Shown: in pieces, positions 37,427 to 47,798 of the stretch
How the letters are laid out: each line of letters begins with the position of its first letter
How positions within the stretch are numbered: the first letter of the stretch is position 1
From: Cohnella ginsengisoli
GTDB taxonomy: Bacteria; Bacillota; Bacilli; Paenibacillales; Paenibacillaceae
NCBI RefSeq assembly: GCF_029525555.1
Contig: NZ_JAPDHZ010000003.1
Location: 434,001-498,000, forward strand
DNA: 64,000 bases
Direction of reading: 5' to 3'
Notes under the pieces: generated by a model
Database searches by the model: none
What the model was told of the DNA's origin: nothing
Seen by the model: only the letters and a program-made list of their open reading frames with translations
Made by a program: the position numbers and the translations under genes

Positions 37427-37448
37427 TCGGTTCACCCCGCGAATCGTA

Positions 37449-39448
37449 TTATTGCGTATAGAAGATCCGGCTTTGCCAGACGCCGACATTGTCTACGGAC
37501 AGCGTCGGCTGCCGCCCTTCGCCGGCCGGCGCGCCGCCTTGCCGATGCTTGACGCTCGTGCCGCCTTGCAGCAGCTCATAGATGTCCTTGCCGGCAGCCT
37601 GCGGATAACCCAGCTTGACCTCGAACGGCCCGGTCTCGTCGTACGAAGCGTTCAGCAGCAGGATCAGCCAGCCGCTCTCGTCCGCCGCATATTTGGCGAA
37701 CGGAACGACCCGCAGCGTTTTGTCGATGAAGGCGGGAAGACGGCCGCCGCACAGCCATTCGCCGATTCGGAGCAGCTGCTTCCGCTTGAAGCCCGAGTGG
37801 ATCATCTGCCACGGCGCATACCCTTGAACGGCGACCCTGCCGCCCCATTCGTTCTCGTATACGGTCGACACGGGACCCAGCTCGTCTTTCGTATAGCTCG
37901 CGAGCCTGCTGAGCACCCTCGTCTTGTCGCTTGTCGGCTTCAGCTCGTATGCGATGCCTTTCTTCATCGAGAACCTGACGTCGCGCTGTTCGCCGGCGTC
38001 GTCTCCGTTCAGCGGGTCGCCCGTCAACACCTCGGTGACGCCGTTGTCGTACGTCCGCACGATCTCTGCGCCGCAATATTCGCCAAGTCCCCTGGCCGTC
38101 AGAATCTCCAGCGATTTGCCGTCCATCAATACGCCGCCGCGGAGCATTTCCCGCAGCTCCTCGGTCGTGTAGCCTTCCGCCGCGTTCTCGCTCAGTATCG
38201 TGCCGCGGGCCTCCGCCGCGTTCATGGACAGCGGAAAGCCGATCTCGCTGAGCGTATAGAAGTTCAGGCTGTTATCGACGGACAGGCTGTCGAACCAATT
38301 GCCGTTGTCCACCGTTCTTCTCGCCTCGTGAAGAGGGGACAATGCCGGATACATGCCGCCCGTCCCGTATGCGCCCGCGATCCGTTCGATTTCGGCCCAG
38401 CGGGGCCGGATCGCCTCGATCGCGTCCATCAGCTCGTGGTATTCCTCCAGCGAGCCCAGCTCTCCCCTCAGCGCGTCGAAGGCGACGCCGTTGCACCCCG
38501 ATACGATGGCGGCCGTGCATTCCTCGAGCGTGATGCGAACCGACTTGGACAAACGATGAAAGGGGAAATTCTCGAGCTCATACTGGATGTCATTTACGAA
38601 TTCCGGGTAGTGCGCGATCTGCCGGTTGATCTCATGCGCCTTGCGCACGAGTCCGAACGGCTTGGCATCGTCGAAGAAACCGCCGCCCGGCCTGGCTCTG
38701 CCAGCCTTCAGCGCCGAGAACCAGCTCGGATAGTCCACGCCCGTATACGTCGAGATGCCGAGACTGACCGTCATCAGGCCGAGCTCGATCTTGTCGTCCA
38801 CGCGATGCACCGCTTCTTCGATATGCGCGAGCAGCCGTTCGATCGACACGGCGTTTTGCCGTACCCACCGTTCCCGCGCCTCGCCGCCGTCCGGGGCGTT
38901 CAATACGTCGACCAATTGCTCGCGCGCATACGACGTGCCATGCTTCCGGTTATAGATATCGATGCATACGGGGCAGAAGCAAGCATAATCGGTCGAACCG
39001 AGACCGAACATGCGAATGTCGTCGTCGACCCAGACGAACGACGGCCCGGCTTCCGCGACGAGCGTATACTTGCGGGCGATATATTCGCGGAAGGGTTCCG
39101 AATTCGGGCAAAAGGTGCTTTTGGAGGTCAACCCGTCCCGACCGACGGTCCCCTGGAACGGGATCGCGGGCAGCCAGTCCCACGCTTCGTCGAAGTGGCC
39201 GAGCGTCGCCAGCATGTTGATGCCAACGTTATGGAAGCCGCTCGCGCGCAGCCGCGTCAGCCGATCCTTCATGATGCGGCACAGCTCGCCGAACCAGTCG
39301 AGCGGGTTATAGCCTTGATGCCAATACTCGGTGAATAACATAATTTCGTCGACGGCGTTGCGATGCTTCATTAAAAAAGTCGAGCAATTCCCTGAATCTT
39401 TTCTCCGATTCGTATCGGGGGAACGAGAATGCGGAAGCTGAGCTTCAT
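37449..39448 (-). CDS. Unknown barrel-like protein with WVDDDIR and CxCxxC motif (N-terminus frame-broken)
   Basis: About 666 residues; no named family recognised. From about 39360 downward one frame is open: IMLFTEYWHQGYNPLDWFGE, then FVWVDDDIRMFG, YACFCPVCIDIYNRKHGTSY, and a long alternating alpha/beta region, ending in a beta-rich domain. The first 30 residues appear in three frames; MKLSFRILVPP (ATG 39448), EKRFRELLDFF and MKHRNAVDEIM would join if two to three single-base changes between 39365 and 39440 were corrected. It is translated just before GH78 and shares the DDD/CxC signature with the gene at 28409-30016. Probably a glycosidase-like intracellular enzyme. Confidence 0.6.
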
Positions 39449-39565
39449 CGGGGATACCGCCTTTTTTAAAATGGTTTGGATTCATTGTAGAACCGCTTCC
39501 ATCCGCGAGGAATAGAAAATCGTCCTGCCGCATCTTCAAATATGAACGGTTTTAAAGCATGCGAA

Positions 39566-39605
39566 AACGGCCCCGGACGATAGCGATCGATCATTCAGAG
39601 CCGTT
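39566..39605 (-). terminator. Weak terminator after the response-regulator gene
   Basis: On the minus strand AACGGC (39605-39600) can pair with GCCGTT (39571-39566), followed by TTTTCGC. The loop is long and the T run short, so this is tentative. Confidence 0.35.
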
Positions 39606-39625
39606 CGCAAAGCGGTTGGATTCGG

Positions 39626-41179
39626 CTATTCGCCGGGCCGGTTCAAGCTTTCGCGGTACCTCGTCGGACTCATCTCGGTGACCGTCTTGAACACGTGGCT
39701 GAAATAGTTCTGATCCGTATAGCCGACGATCTCGGCGATTTCCTTGTTCAGCATTTTCGGATAGTCGCGCATCAGGTCCTGGGCGATCTTCATCCGAAGC
39801 GAGGTTAAGTATTCGACGTAGGATTTATGGCTGTAATCGCGAAACAGGTTGCAGATGACCGTCCGGGAAACATGGAAATGGTCCGTTAGCGTCTGCAGCG
39901 AGAGCGGTTGGCCGATATTGGAGGAGATGTACATTTCGATCTTGTCGAACAATTGCCTGGCGTCTCCGTCCCCGGCGCCCTCGCCCGCGAACCGGAATGC
40001 GCTGGCCAGCATCGTGAAGAACGCTTCCTTCAGTTCGCCGAACGTGCGGCACGTGTCGACGAGCTCCTCGATTCGCGTCTCCAGCGTTTTGAACTGCGAT
40101 ACCGACGAGGTGCGGTATTGCTGCTCGAACAAGTGAACGATCCGCTTGAGATGGATCTCCACGATCATGCTCGTGCAGTCTTGCCGTTCCCAGCTGTCGA
40201 ACAAGTCCGAGATCGAACGCTTCAAGCCCGGCACGTCCCGCTTCTGCAGCAGCAGGACGAACCGCTTCTCGTCCGTCGCGGAGAACGGCGCGGCCGGCTC
40301 CGCGAACTCGGCTTCCAGGGCGACCGCGCGGGGCTTGCCGATGACGATCCGTTCGGACAGCGCCATGAAGAGCCGCTTGTGCAAGGCGCGGATCTCTTCG
40401 AGTCGTTCGAACGGGTCGCTATAGACGACGGTAGGGAGGACGCCGTCGCGCGCGCAGCACCGCTGGGTCGCCTGGAGCAGCGGCGGGAATCGGCCCGGAT
40501 TCAGGTCGAACAAGCCGAAGATCAGCAGGATCGACTTGCGGTCGTCCGACGGCAGGAACCAGCATTGCTCCCGCTTTTCCATCTGCTCGCTTAGCTCGCG
40601 GCGCATCGGCTCAAAGTTAACATCGCGCTTCGGCATCAGCAGTCTGACGTCGTACAGCGCTTCGACGTTCTGGATGAGCAGCATCCGATAGCCCTTGAAA
40701 GGAAAGATCGCCTGAACGGCGCCGTTCTCGAGCACGCCTTCAAGGGCCCCGCTCAGGATCCCGTGCAGGATCTCCTTCGATCTGTTGTAGCTATGGTTCC
40801 GGTTCATGTCCAGCAGCTTGAGCAGGACTTCCCGCAGCGCCGCCGTATCGACCGGCTTGAGCAAATATTCGACCACGTTCGCCTTCATCGCTTCGCGCGC
40901 GTATTCGAACATCGGGTAGGCGCTGATGACGACGACGTGAACGGAAGGAGAGCGGACCTGAATCGCCTTGGCCAGCTCGATGCCGTTCACGGCGGACATC
41001 TGGATATCGGTGAACACCGTGTCCGGATTCGTCAGCGGCATTTGCTCCAGCGCGGATTGTCCGCTGTAGCATTCGGAGACGATCTCGAAGACGGTGCCGA
41101 GCTGTTCGCTAAGCTGCAGGATGCGCGCTCTGAGCTTTTCGATGGAGAACGGATCGTCGTCTACCAGCATGATGCGCAT
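39626..41179 (-). CDS. YesN-type response regulator (REC + AraC HTH)
   Basis: About 517 residues. Receiver domain at 1-120 (MRIMLVDDDPFSIEKLRARI; phospho-Asp in TVFTDIQMS; Lys in EYLLKPVD), a long central helical region, and a C-terminal AraC-type DNA-binding domain (LSLQTLTDHFHVSRTVICNL; EIAEIVGYTDQNYFSHVFKT). ATG 41179 lies 7 bases after AGGAGGG and is preferred to ATG 41185, which almost touches it. It follows the YesM-type kinase by 40 bases and probably activates the hydrolase and importer genes. Confidence 0.95.
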   Translation of the reverse strand: MRIMLVDDDPFSIEKLRARILQLSEQLGTVFEIVSECYSGQSALEQMPLTNPDTVFTDIQMSAVNGIELAKAIQVRSPSVHVVVISAYPMFEYAREAMKANVVEYLLKPVDTAALREVLLKLLDMNRNHSYNRSKEILHGILSGALEGVLENGAVQAIFPFKGYRMLLIQNVEALYDVRLLMPKRDVNFEPMRRELSEQMEKREQCWFLPSDDRKSILLIFGLFDLNPGRFPPLLQATQRCCARDGVLPTVVYSDPFERLEEIRALHKRLFMALSERIVIGKPRAVALEAEFAEPAAPFSATDEKRFVLLLQKRDVPGLKRSISDLFDSWERQDCTSMIVEIHLKRIVHLFEQQYRTSSVSQFKTLETRIEELVDTCRTFGELKEAFFTMLASAFRFAGEGAGDGDARQLFDKIEMYISSNIGQPLSLQTLTDHFHVSRTVICNLFRDYSHKSYVEYLTSLRMKIAQDLMRDYPKMLNKEIAEIVGYTDQNYFSHVFKTVTEMSPTRYRESLNRPGE

Positions 41180-41219
41180 GTGCATCCCTCCTATAGTTGA
41201 GTGCTTGGCTGCAGCAGGC

Positions 41220-43037
41220 TTACCGTCTTAGAGGCCCCCGCAAGCGGATGCGAACGCCCGGGACGTCCTCCCGATTTTCGATCTCGTACGCGAAGTTGTC
41301 CTTGAACATGAACTTCAGCCGGCCCATCGAATTGGCGACGCCCATGCCGCCTTGGGACATCCCTTCGCCTTCCGCGCTGGAGAGCATTTGCTTGAGATAG
41401 TCTTCGACCTTCGCGATGACTTGGGCCAGTCGCTGCTCCGCGATGCCGACGCCGTTGTCCTCGATCCGGATGATCCAATGCGCGGACTCGATATAAGCGC
41501 TGACGACGACTTCCAAGCTATTCGTGGATTCGTTGAAGCCGTGTTGAATGCTGTTCTCGACGAGCGGCTGCAGGATCAGCTTGGGCACGACGAGATTGGC
41601 GAGCATCGGGTCCGCCTCGATCCGGTACCGGAGTTTATCCACGAAGCGGATTTTCATCAGCTCCAGATATTGAATCGTAAACGCGAGCTCCTTCTCCAGC
41701 GTGATGATCGGGGATTGCGTGGAGATCGAGTACCGGAAAAAGCCGAGCAGATTTTGACTGAGCGCGCTCACCTGGTTCAGATTGCGATCCTCCGCGCTGG
41801 ACTGGATGAACCCGAGCATATTAAAAAGGAAGTGCGGGTTGATCTGCGCCTGCAGCATATCGAAATGCGCCTGCAGCTGCAGCGTTCGGAACCGAACGGT
41901 ATCCTCCAGCGAATTTTTGAGCCGCTCGCTCATGTTGCGGAAGGAACGGTTGATCAGGTGAATCTCGTCCATCTCGTATTTATTGTCCATATTGAGTTGT
42001 TCGTCGTTCTCGTCCAGACTGATCCGGTCGATCGTTCTTTTCAGCTGTTTAAGCGGGCGGGTTAGTATTCTGGATAAAATGTAGAACAGCGCGACCGAGA
42101 TCAGAATAAGAAGAAGCATGGCGGCGATCGCGACGTTGCGGAAATTGACCAAGGAAGCGAACACGACTCTTTTGGGAACGGTCAGCATGACGGAAAAATC
42201 GGATGGATCGTTCGATTTGAAAAAAACATACTGCTTATCTCCAAACGACTTCGCCATGAACGGGTATTTCCCGGCGGAGGACTGCTGCTTCAAACGGCCG
42301 TATTCCTGCTGCTGGGCCTGCGTGAGTCCCTTATGGCCGCTATCGGTCGAATAGATGATCGCGTCCCCGAAAAAAAGGTTCAACTGCGCCCCTTTGATCT
42401 GGCTCAGCGTCTCCAGGTCGACAAGTTCGTCCGCCTTGATCATGACCTCGAGCATGCCGGCTCTCGTCTCCCACGGCAGCAGCATGCGGCTGAATACGAA
42501 TACAGGGTAGCCGTTCGTCGCATTCCAGGGATCGCGCGGCTCATAGCTCAAGAGCGTCTCACCGTTGGTGGCCGCGATCCGCTTCAGCTCCTCGTATTGT
42601 TCGTACGGGCCGACGGAGGTGGGATCGTCCTCGCTGTCGGATATGAGATCGCCCTCCATCGTGAATAAGCGAATATTGACGGCGTCCGGATACACGGTCG
42701 ACAGCATCGTGACGAAGCTTTTGAGCGCGCCTCGCAGCTGGTACCGTTCGTAGAAATCCTGGGAGCTCGCCAGCCCGTTCAAGTAGTTGACCGCCGGACT
42801 ATCGTTCGAGATCGACGACCAATAAAGCAGCTGGCTGAGGACATCGAACTGGTTGACGCGCTCGTCCAGCCGATCCTTGATTTTCGAGACCGTCTCGTCG
42901 AATCTGGAGATCGTGTTCTTCTCGATATTGTTTTTCAAGTAGACGTACATCGGCATGCAGACCAATAGAATGATCGCGACCGCAATGAGCGAATACGTCA
43001 GGAAAAACTTCGTGTGCAGACTGTTCCACAACCGCAT
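41220..43037 (-). CDS. YesM-type sensor histidine kinase
   Basis: 605 residues. A first membrane helix (FLTYSLIAVAIILLVCMPMY), an extracellular Cache-type sensor of about 260 residues, and a second helix (NVAIAAMLLLILISVALFYI) lead to HAMP, the phospho-acceptor in QAQINPHFLFNML (near residue 400), and an ATPase domain with the N box PLVENSIQHGF, DNGVGI and GMGVANSMGRL. This is the LytS/YesM class. With the downstream YesN-type regulator it senses an extracellular saccharide and controls the locus. Confidence 0.95.
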   Translation of the reverse strand: MRLWNSLHTKFFLTYSLIAVAIILLVCMPMYVYLKNNIEKNTISRFDETVSKIKDRLDERVNQFDVLSQLLYWSSISNDSPAVNYLNGLASSQDFYERYQLRGALKSFVTMLSTVYPDAVNIRLFTMEGDLISDSEDDPTSVGPYEQYEELKRIAATNGETLLSYEPRDPWNATNGYPVFVFSRMLLPWETRAGMLEVMIKADELVDLETLSQIKGAQLNLFFGDAIIYSTDSGHKGLTQAQQQEYGRLKQQSSAGKYPFMAKSFGDKQYVFFKSNDPSDFSVMLTVPKRVVFASLVNFRNVAIAAMLLLILISVALFYILSRILTRPLKQLKRTIDRISLDENDEQLNMDNKYEMDEIHLINRSFRNMSERLKNSLEDTVRFRTLQLQAHFDMLQAQINPHFLFNMLGFIQSSAEDRNLNQVSALSQNLLGFFRYSISTQSPIITLEKELAFTIQYLELMKIRFVDKLRYRIEADPMLANLVVPKLILQPLVENSIQHGFNESTNSLEVVVSAYIESAHWIIRIEDNGVGIAEQRLAQVIAKVEDYLKQMLSSAEGEGMSQGGMGVANSMGRLKFMFKDNFAYEIENREDVPGVRIRLRGPLRR

Positions 43038-43064
43038 GTCGCCGCATCTCCTCCCAAGCTCGCT

Positions 43065-44144
43065 TCACCGGGCGGTTCGTATGAATTGCGCCCATTCTAT
43101 CACGTCGGAGCCGGGTTGCGCATCTGCGGCGATCGGAGGGTTCAGGGCTTCAAAAAAGATTTTGGAAAATCGGCTAATGCCTTCCGCCAGCTCGCGAAAA
43201 GCAGCGGGACCTTCATCCAACGAACGCGTCTCCGTCCACCCTTCGATGGCGATGTCGCCCCGCGTCAAAAGCGCGACGGCTTGCCGAAAATCCTCGTGGG
43301 AATACGTATAGGATCCGATCAGCGAGATCTCTTGCCTCACCAGATGATTCATGGGCAGCTCCGAATTGCCTTGGCCCAACCCCACCATAATGACCGCGCC
43401 GCCGGGATCCACCAGGTTCATCGCTTGTTCTCTCGTCGCCTGCACGCCGACGCAATCGATCGCGACCGGGATCCCTTGCGGGAAGAGCGCTTCGCGCCGA
43501 TCCTCGATCTCCCGCGGAGATAGACCGATCGCGCCAAACCTTTCAGCGTGCGCCAGCCTGGCCGGCTGAAGGTCGAGTACGACGATATTGCCCGCACCCA
43601 TCTGCCGGGCGGCCGCCACGCATAGCAGCCCGATGGGTCCGGCGCCGTAAATGAGCAAATCGTCCAGCGGCTTAAAACCCAGCTTGATCGCATGGATGGC
43701 TACGGCTAACGGTTCGGCCAGCGAAGCCAGGGAAGCATCCATGTCCTGCGGCACCCGAATCACGTTCTCGAAAGGTACCGCGACGTACGCCGCAAAAGCG
43801 CCGGGCCGATGGATACCGACAATTTTGCGGTTGCGGCAGATGTTGTACGCGCCCCGCCGGCAGTTCGCGCACGTACCGCAGGCCATGAGCGGATTGACGA
43901 CGACTTTGTCCTCCGGCGTTAGCCCGCGGACCTGATCGCCCAGGGCGGCGATTCGTCCGCAAAACTCGTGCCCCATGACCAGCGGCGGCACGCGAACGCT
44001 GCTGTGTCCCAGATAGCCCTCCAATTCGCTGCCGCAGATGCCGACGCTTTCTACCCTGACGAGCGCTTCATTCGGCCGGATGCTTGGCACGTCGACTTCT
44101 TCAAACGTCAGCTTTTCCGGCCCTTGATAGATTAATGCCTGCAT
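43065..44144 (-). CDS. Zinc-binding alcohol dehydrogenase (second copy)
   Basis: 359 residues. Catalytic zinc Cys in ESVGICGSELEGYL, GHEFCGRI, structural cysteines in MACGTCANCRRGAYNICRNR and cofactor motif LLIYGAGPIGLLCVAAA. It is distinct from the paralogue at 27363-28406. It lies 25 bases after the SDR gene in the same operon, so the locus has at least three candidate sugar dehydrogenases. Confidence 0.93.
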   Translation of the reverse strand: MQALIYQGPEKLTFEEVDVPSIRPNEALVRVESVGICGSELEGYLGHSSVRVPPLVMGHEFCGRIAALGDQVRGLTPEDKVVVNPLMACGTCANCRRGAYNICRNRKIVGIHRPGAFAAYVAVPFENVIRVPQDMDASLASLAEPLAVAIHAIKLGFKPLDDLLIYGAGPIGLLCVAAARQMGAGNIVVLDLQPARLAHAERFGAIGLSPREIEDRREALFPQGIPVAIDCVGVQATREQAMNLVDPGGAVIMVGLGQGNSELPMNHLVRQEISLIGSYTYSHEDFRQAVALLTRGDIAIEGWTETRSLDEGPAAFRELAEGISRFSKIFFEALNPPIAADAQPGSDVIEWAQFIRTAR

Positions 44145-44169
44145 CCTTCACTTCTCCCGTCCGTCATGG

Positions 44170-44934
44170 CTACTTGGCCAGATACCCGCCGTCGACCATC
44201 AGGTCTTCGCCGGTAATAAAGGAAGCGTCGTCCGACGCGACAAAGGCTACGACGCCGGACACCTCTTCCGCCGTTCCTTGCCGGCCCAGAATATGAAGCT
44301 GCGAGATGCGCGCATTTTCCTCTTCCGGATCGATTCCGAGCTGGATGCAGCTGTTTTCGAACGCCTCGGTTCGGATGTAGCCCGGACAGACGCTGTTGAC
44401 GCGAATACGGAAAGGGCTCAGATCGATCGCCCAGCACTTCGTTAAGCCGCGAATCGCGAATTTGGTCGCGTTGTACGTCGCGAAGCTGCTCTGCCCGACA
44501 AAGCCGCTGACGGAAGATAAATTAACGATGGCGCCCGCGCCCGTCTTCTTCATGAGCGACAAGCAATACTGCGTAACGAGCGAGGTCCCGATGACGTTAA
44601 CGTCCAAAATGGCTCTCCATTCCTGCGACGTCGCATCGATGCCCTTCAATATGAAGCGGGCCGCATTGTTGACCAGAATGTCGACGCTGTCCGACACTTC
44701 GGCCACGCGGCGGAAGGCGGCCTCGATCTGCCGCTCGACCGCGATATCCGCCTGGACAAAGTAGACGGGGTTTCCCGTCGCTTGCCGGATGCTTGTTGCC
44801 GTTTCTTCGCCGTCCGGCTTCAGATCGAAGATCCATACTTTACAGCCTTCCTCGCTTAAGCGCTGGACGATCGCTTTTCCCAATCCCTGCGCGCCGCCGG
44901 TCACGACGGCCGTCTTCCCCCTTAGACCTCGCAC
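44170..44934 (-). CDS. SDR-family oxidoreductase, candidate sugar 1-dehydrogenase
   Basis: 254 residues. TGGAQGLGKAI binds NAD(P), VNNAARF is the NNAG-like motif, Ser is in VNLSSVSGFVG and the active Tyr/Lys in YNATKFAIRG; the C-terminus EDLMVDGGYLAK is typical. In a rhamnosidase locus an L-rhamnose or L-fucose dehydrogenase giving a lactone is the natural guess, feeding the SMP-30 lactonase. Directly downstream of the GH106 gene. Confidence 0.93.
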   Translation of the reverse strand: MRGLRGKTAVVTGGAQGLGKAIVQRLSEEGCKVWIFDLKPDGEETATSIRQATGNPVYFVQADIAVERQIEAAFRRVAEVSDSVDILVNNAARFILKGIDATSQEWRAILDVNVIGTSLVTQYCLSLMKKTGAGAIVNLSSVSGFVGQSSFATYNATKFAIRGLTKCWAIDLSPFRIRVNSVCPGYIRTEAFENSCIQLGIDPEEENARISQLHILGRQGTAEEVSGVVAFVASDDASFITGEDLMVDGGYLAK

Positions 44935-44959
44935 GGTGCTTCCCCCTTCCCAAGGTTGG

Positions 44960-47748
44960 TTACTCCGGCGTTACGATTTGCAGCGTCGCTTTCCCGGAAA
45001 GGCCGGCAGGCAGCGGCGATTGAACCTGCTGTCTTTCTTTATGGCCGTACAGGCGTCTGTCGCGGATTTGCTTGATCTTTTCGGTAAAATAAGGCCAGTT
45101 TTCCGACAGCGGACTGCTTGGCTTCGGCTCCTGCAGCGCCGAATCGAGCATATGGTTGATCCATACGTTCGTCACTTTGATGCTCAGCGCATTCTCGCCT
45201 TCCGCTAACCAATCGGTCAAATCCAGCCGTCTCGGCGCTTTCCAGAGCACGCCGGCGCTGCGGCCGTTCACGAACACCTCCGCCACCTCGCGGACGTCCT
45301 CCAGCTGCAGCCATACGCGCTGATTCGGACGGATCGCCGGGATCGTCGCCTTTCTCTCATAAAAAAGCGCTGCCGCAGTAATATCGTACGTCAGCGAACC
45401 GCTCCCACGTCTGCAGCTGCTCAAGCGCCTGCTCGAAGCCGGCTTCGGGAATGCGCAGCGTCCAGCGATCCGAGATGTCCATCGACTGGGTGTGCTGCCG
45501 CGCTTCCGGCAGTTCCCCGTTATCTGCGGCGCCGGTCGCATCCGCGAGCGCTTCGCCGAACACGATCAGCAAAGACTGGAAGGGTTCGAACGCGAGCGCA
45601 AGGCTCGCTGTCTCGCTCTCCGGCGGAAGCTGGATGCGTCGCAGCGCCCGGCGCGTCATCGGATCGAGCACGGTCGCGGATCGGCCCCCCGTATTTGAAA
45701 CGAACGTATGCCTGCTGCTCCTCGCCGCTCACGTTCGCCACAAAGTACACATGGCCGTCCTGATGAATCCGGTGCACGTAACCGATCGTCTGCGCAGCCA
45801 GGTTCGTGCCGCTCGCATCCCCTAACGATTCGATCTCGACGTCGGGGGTCTCGGCTTCCCGAAGCCGCGTCACCAATTCGTCCTCGTGCTCGACGACGAT
45901 CGTTTTCCCCTCTCCCACCGTCTTCCAGACGCCGTCTTCCTGATGGAACAGATCACCCAGCACCTGGCCGAGACGCCGATTGTTCGCCTCTCTGTCCATA
46001 TAGCCCGGCGCCGTGCGGGGGCGCTCCGCGACGGCGATCAACGTGCCGCCTTCGGATACGTACGTCAGGAGCTTGTCGGCCGTATCGAGCGGCAGGCGGG
46101 TGACGAAGGGCAGGATCATTACTTTGTAACGGTTTGCGCCGAGCGCCAGTCCCGAGGCAGTCATGCGAGACAGCTGCGTAATGGCTTCGTCGTTGAGAAA
46201 ATCAAAATAGTAGCCCGATTTTTGCACGCGATTGACCAAGCTTTTACCGATATGCGCCTCCAGCTTCATCGCCATATGCAGCTCGGCCAGCGGCATGGCG
46301 GACCAGATGTCGGCCTGCGGCAAATAGATCCCGACCTCCGCGTAGCTCTCCCCGGCTTGCAGGAACGCAGACACCGAATGGATGTACGAGGACAGCATCG
46401 GGTAGTATTCCCACCACGTATTGTTATGCGAAATAAAGGAGGAAGCATAAAAGGCCCAGCCCGGCTTCCCTGCCGATTCCGGCGAGTAGGAATACCCGTG
46501 ATTGACGATTTGATTGATGCCGTCGAGAAATACCGCGTCGACCGCCGCTTTCATCATCTCCAGCGTCTCCATGAAACGCGGCGAACGGAGCCACGTGAAC
46601 GTTTCATTCGTAATCACGGACCGACCGTACACATGACCGGCGGACGATGCCAGCCTGCGATGCACCGTGTTCACCTCGTACTTGTCGTTCGCGCCGAAGG
46701 TTTCGCCCTCCGGATAATCGGCAGCCGCGTAGGCCTGGAGAATATCGCCCCAAGTGCCGTGCGCCTGGATTCTGGTTTTGACGCCTCTGGCGTGGCTCCA
46801 TTCGGTGAAGTTGCGGAAGAAGTTGTCGATCGTCAATTCCGAAAACGTCTTGTAATAGTCGTAGCGAATATCCGCCGTGATCTCGCCGATGTTCCCCCAT
46901 AAGGCCGGCATAAACGGCGTCAGCTCATATCCTCTTCGTATCGCGAATTCCTCGGGCAGTATCGCCGTCCAGTTGTTGCCGCCGAGCTCGATCGAATCGC
47001 AGAAGAAGGCCCGAATGCGTCCTTTCCCCAGCCGTTCCAATAAGGGGTCGCCCAGTTGCGCGAAGTAGAAGTCGGATACGTCCTTGCGGCAGTGATCGAT
47101 CGCGTACCCTTCCATTCCAGGCGCCGGTATGCCCACCTGCTGTTTGTACATATTCGTTATAAAGACGTAGATCTTCCAATGCCCTTCCGGGATGTTCACC
47201 TTGTTCATGCAGTGACCCCACTGCCAGCCGTGCAGCCAGGTCGTGCCCAGATGCGCCGTAATATCCTGGAGCGTATCCGGGAGCAGCGCGCCGTTCCCGA
47301 ACTTGCCCATGACGGCCTTAATCGGCTCGCCGGGCAAGATCGTCGTGAAGTCCTGCTCGTATTCGGAAGGTCCGATGACGTCGATTTGATAAGGAATCAG
47401 GATCTCCGGCGCCATGTCGTACGGGACGAACGGGCCGCCGAACGGCCAGCCGGAGCAGAGCGTGATATCGACGAATAGCCCCAATTCCGCTGCGGTCGCT
47501 AGCGTATAATCAAGAATGTCCATAAATTCGGGCGAGTAATAAGCGCGATTTTTAATGCCCTGCGCTTCGGAATCCTCCTGAAGGGGATACGTGATCTGGA
47601 TCTCGACCCCGCCCAGCCCCGCCTCTTGCATGAAAGCAAGCTCTCGGCGGATCTCTTCCTTCGTTACGGCCGCGCCGTACCACCACCAACGCGTGAAGCC
47701 CTTCGCTTCAGCCGGCGGATTATGCAGCATTTCGAGGCAATCGTCCAT
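44960..47748 (-). CDS. GH106-type alpha-L-rhamnosidase (frame broken twice)
   Basis: About 928 residues. The N-terminus FTRWWWYGAAVTKEEIRREL and EAGLGGVEIQITYPL, then VDITLCSGWPFGGP and LVNRVQKSGYYFDFLNDEAI, fit family GH106 enzymes. The C-terminal 245 residues are spread over two further frames: VLDPMTRRALRRIQLPPESE, then YERKATIPAIRPNQRVWLQL, a galactose-binding-like domain ending IVTPE. One extra base in each of the runs 45685-45690 and 45361-45366 explains both breaks. No signal peptide. A second rhamnosidase beside GH78 suggests different linkages or aglycones. Confidence 0.88.
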
Positions 47749-47798
47749 GTGTGCGATGATAGGCCACCTGCCAGTCGTTTAGTGATAAGTCCATTCGG

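Noticed and set aside
37416..39338. 640-residue plus-strand frame
   Set aside because: Antisense to the CxC-motif barrel protein. The minus-strand reading has conserved-looking motifs and correct spacing to the GH78 gene.
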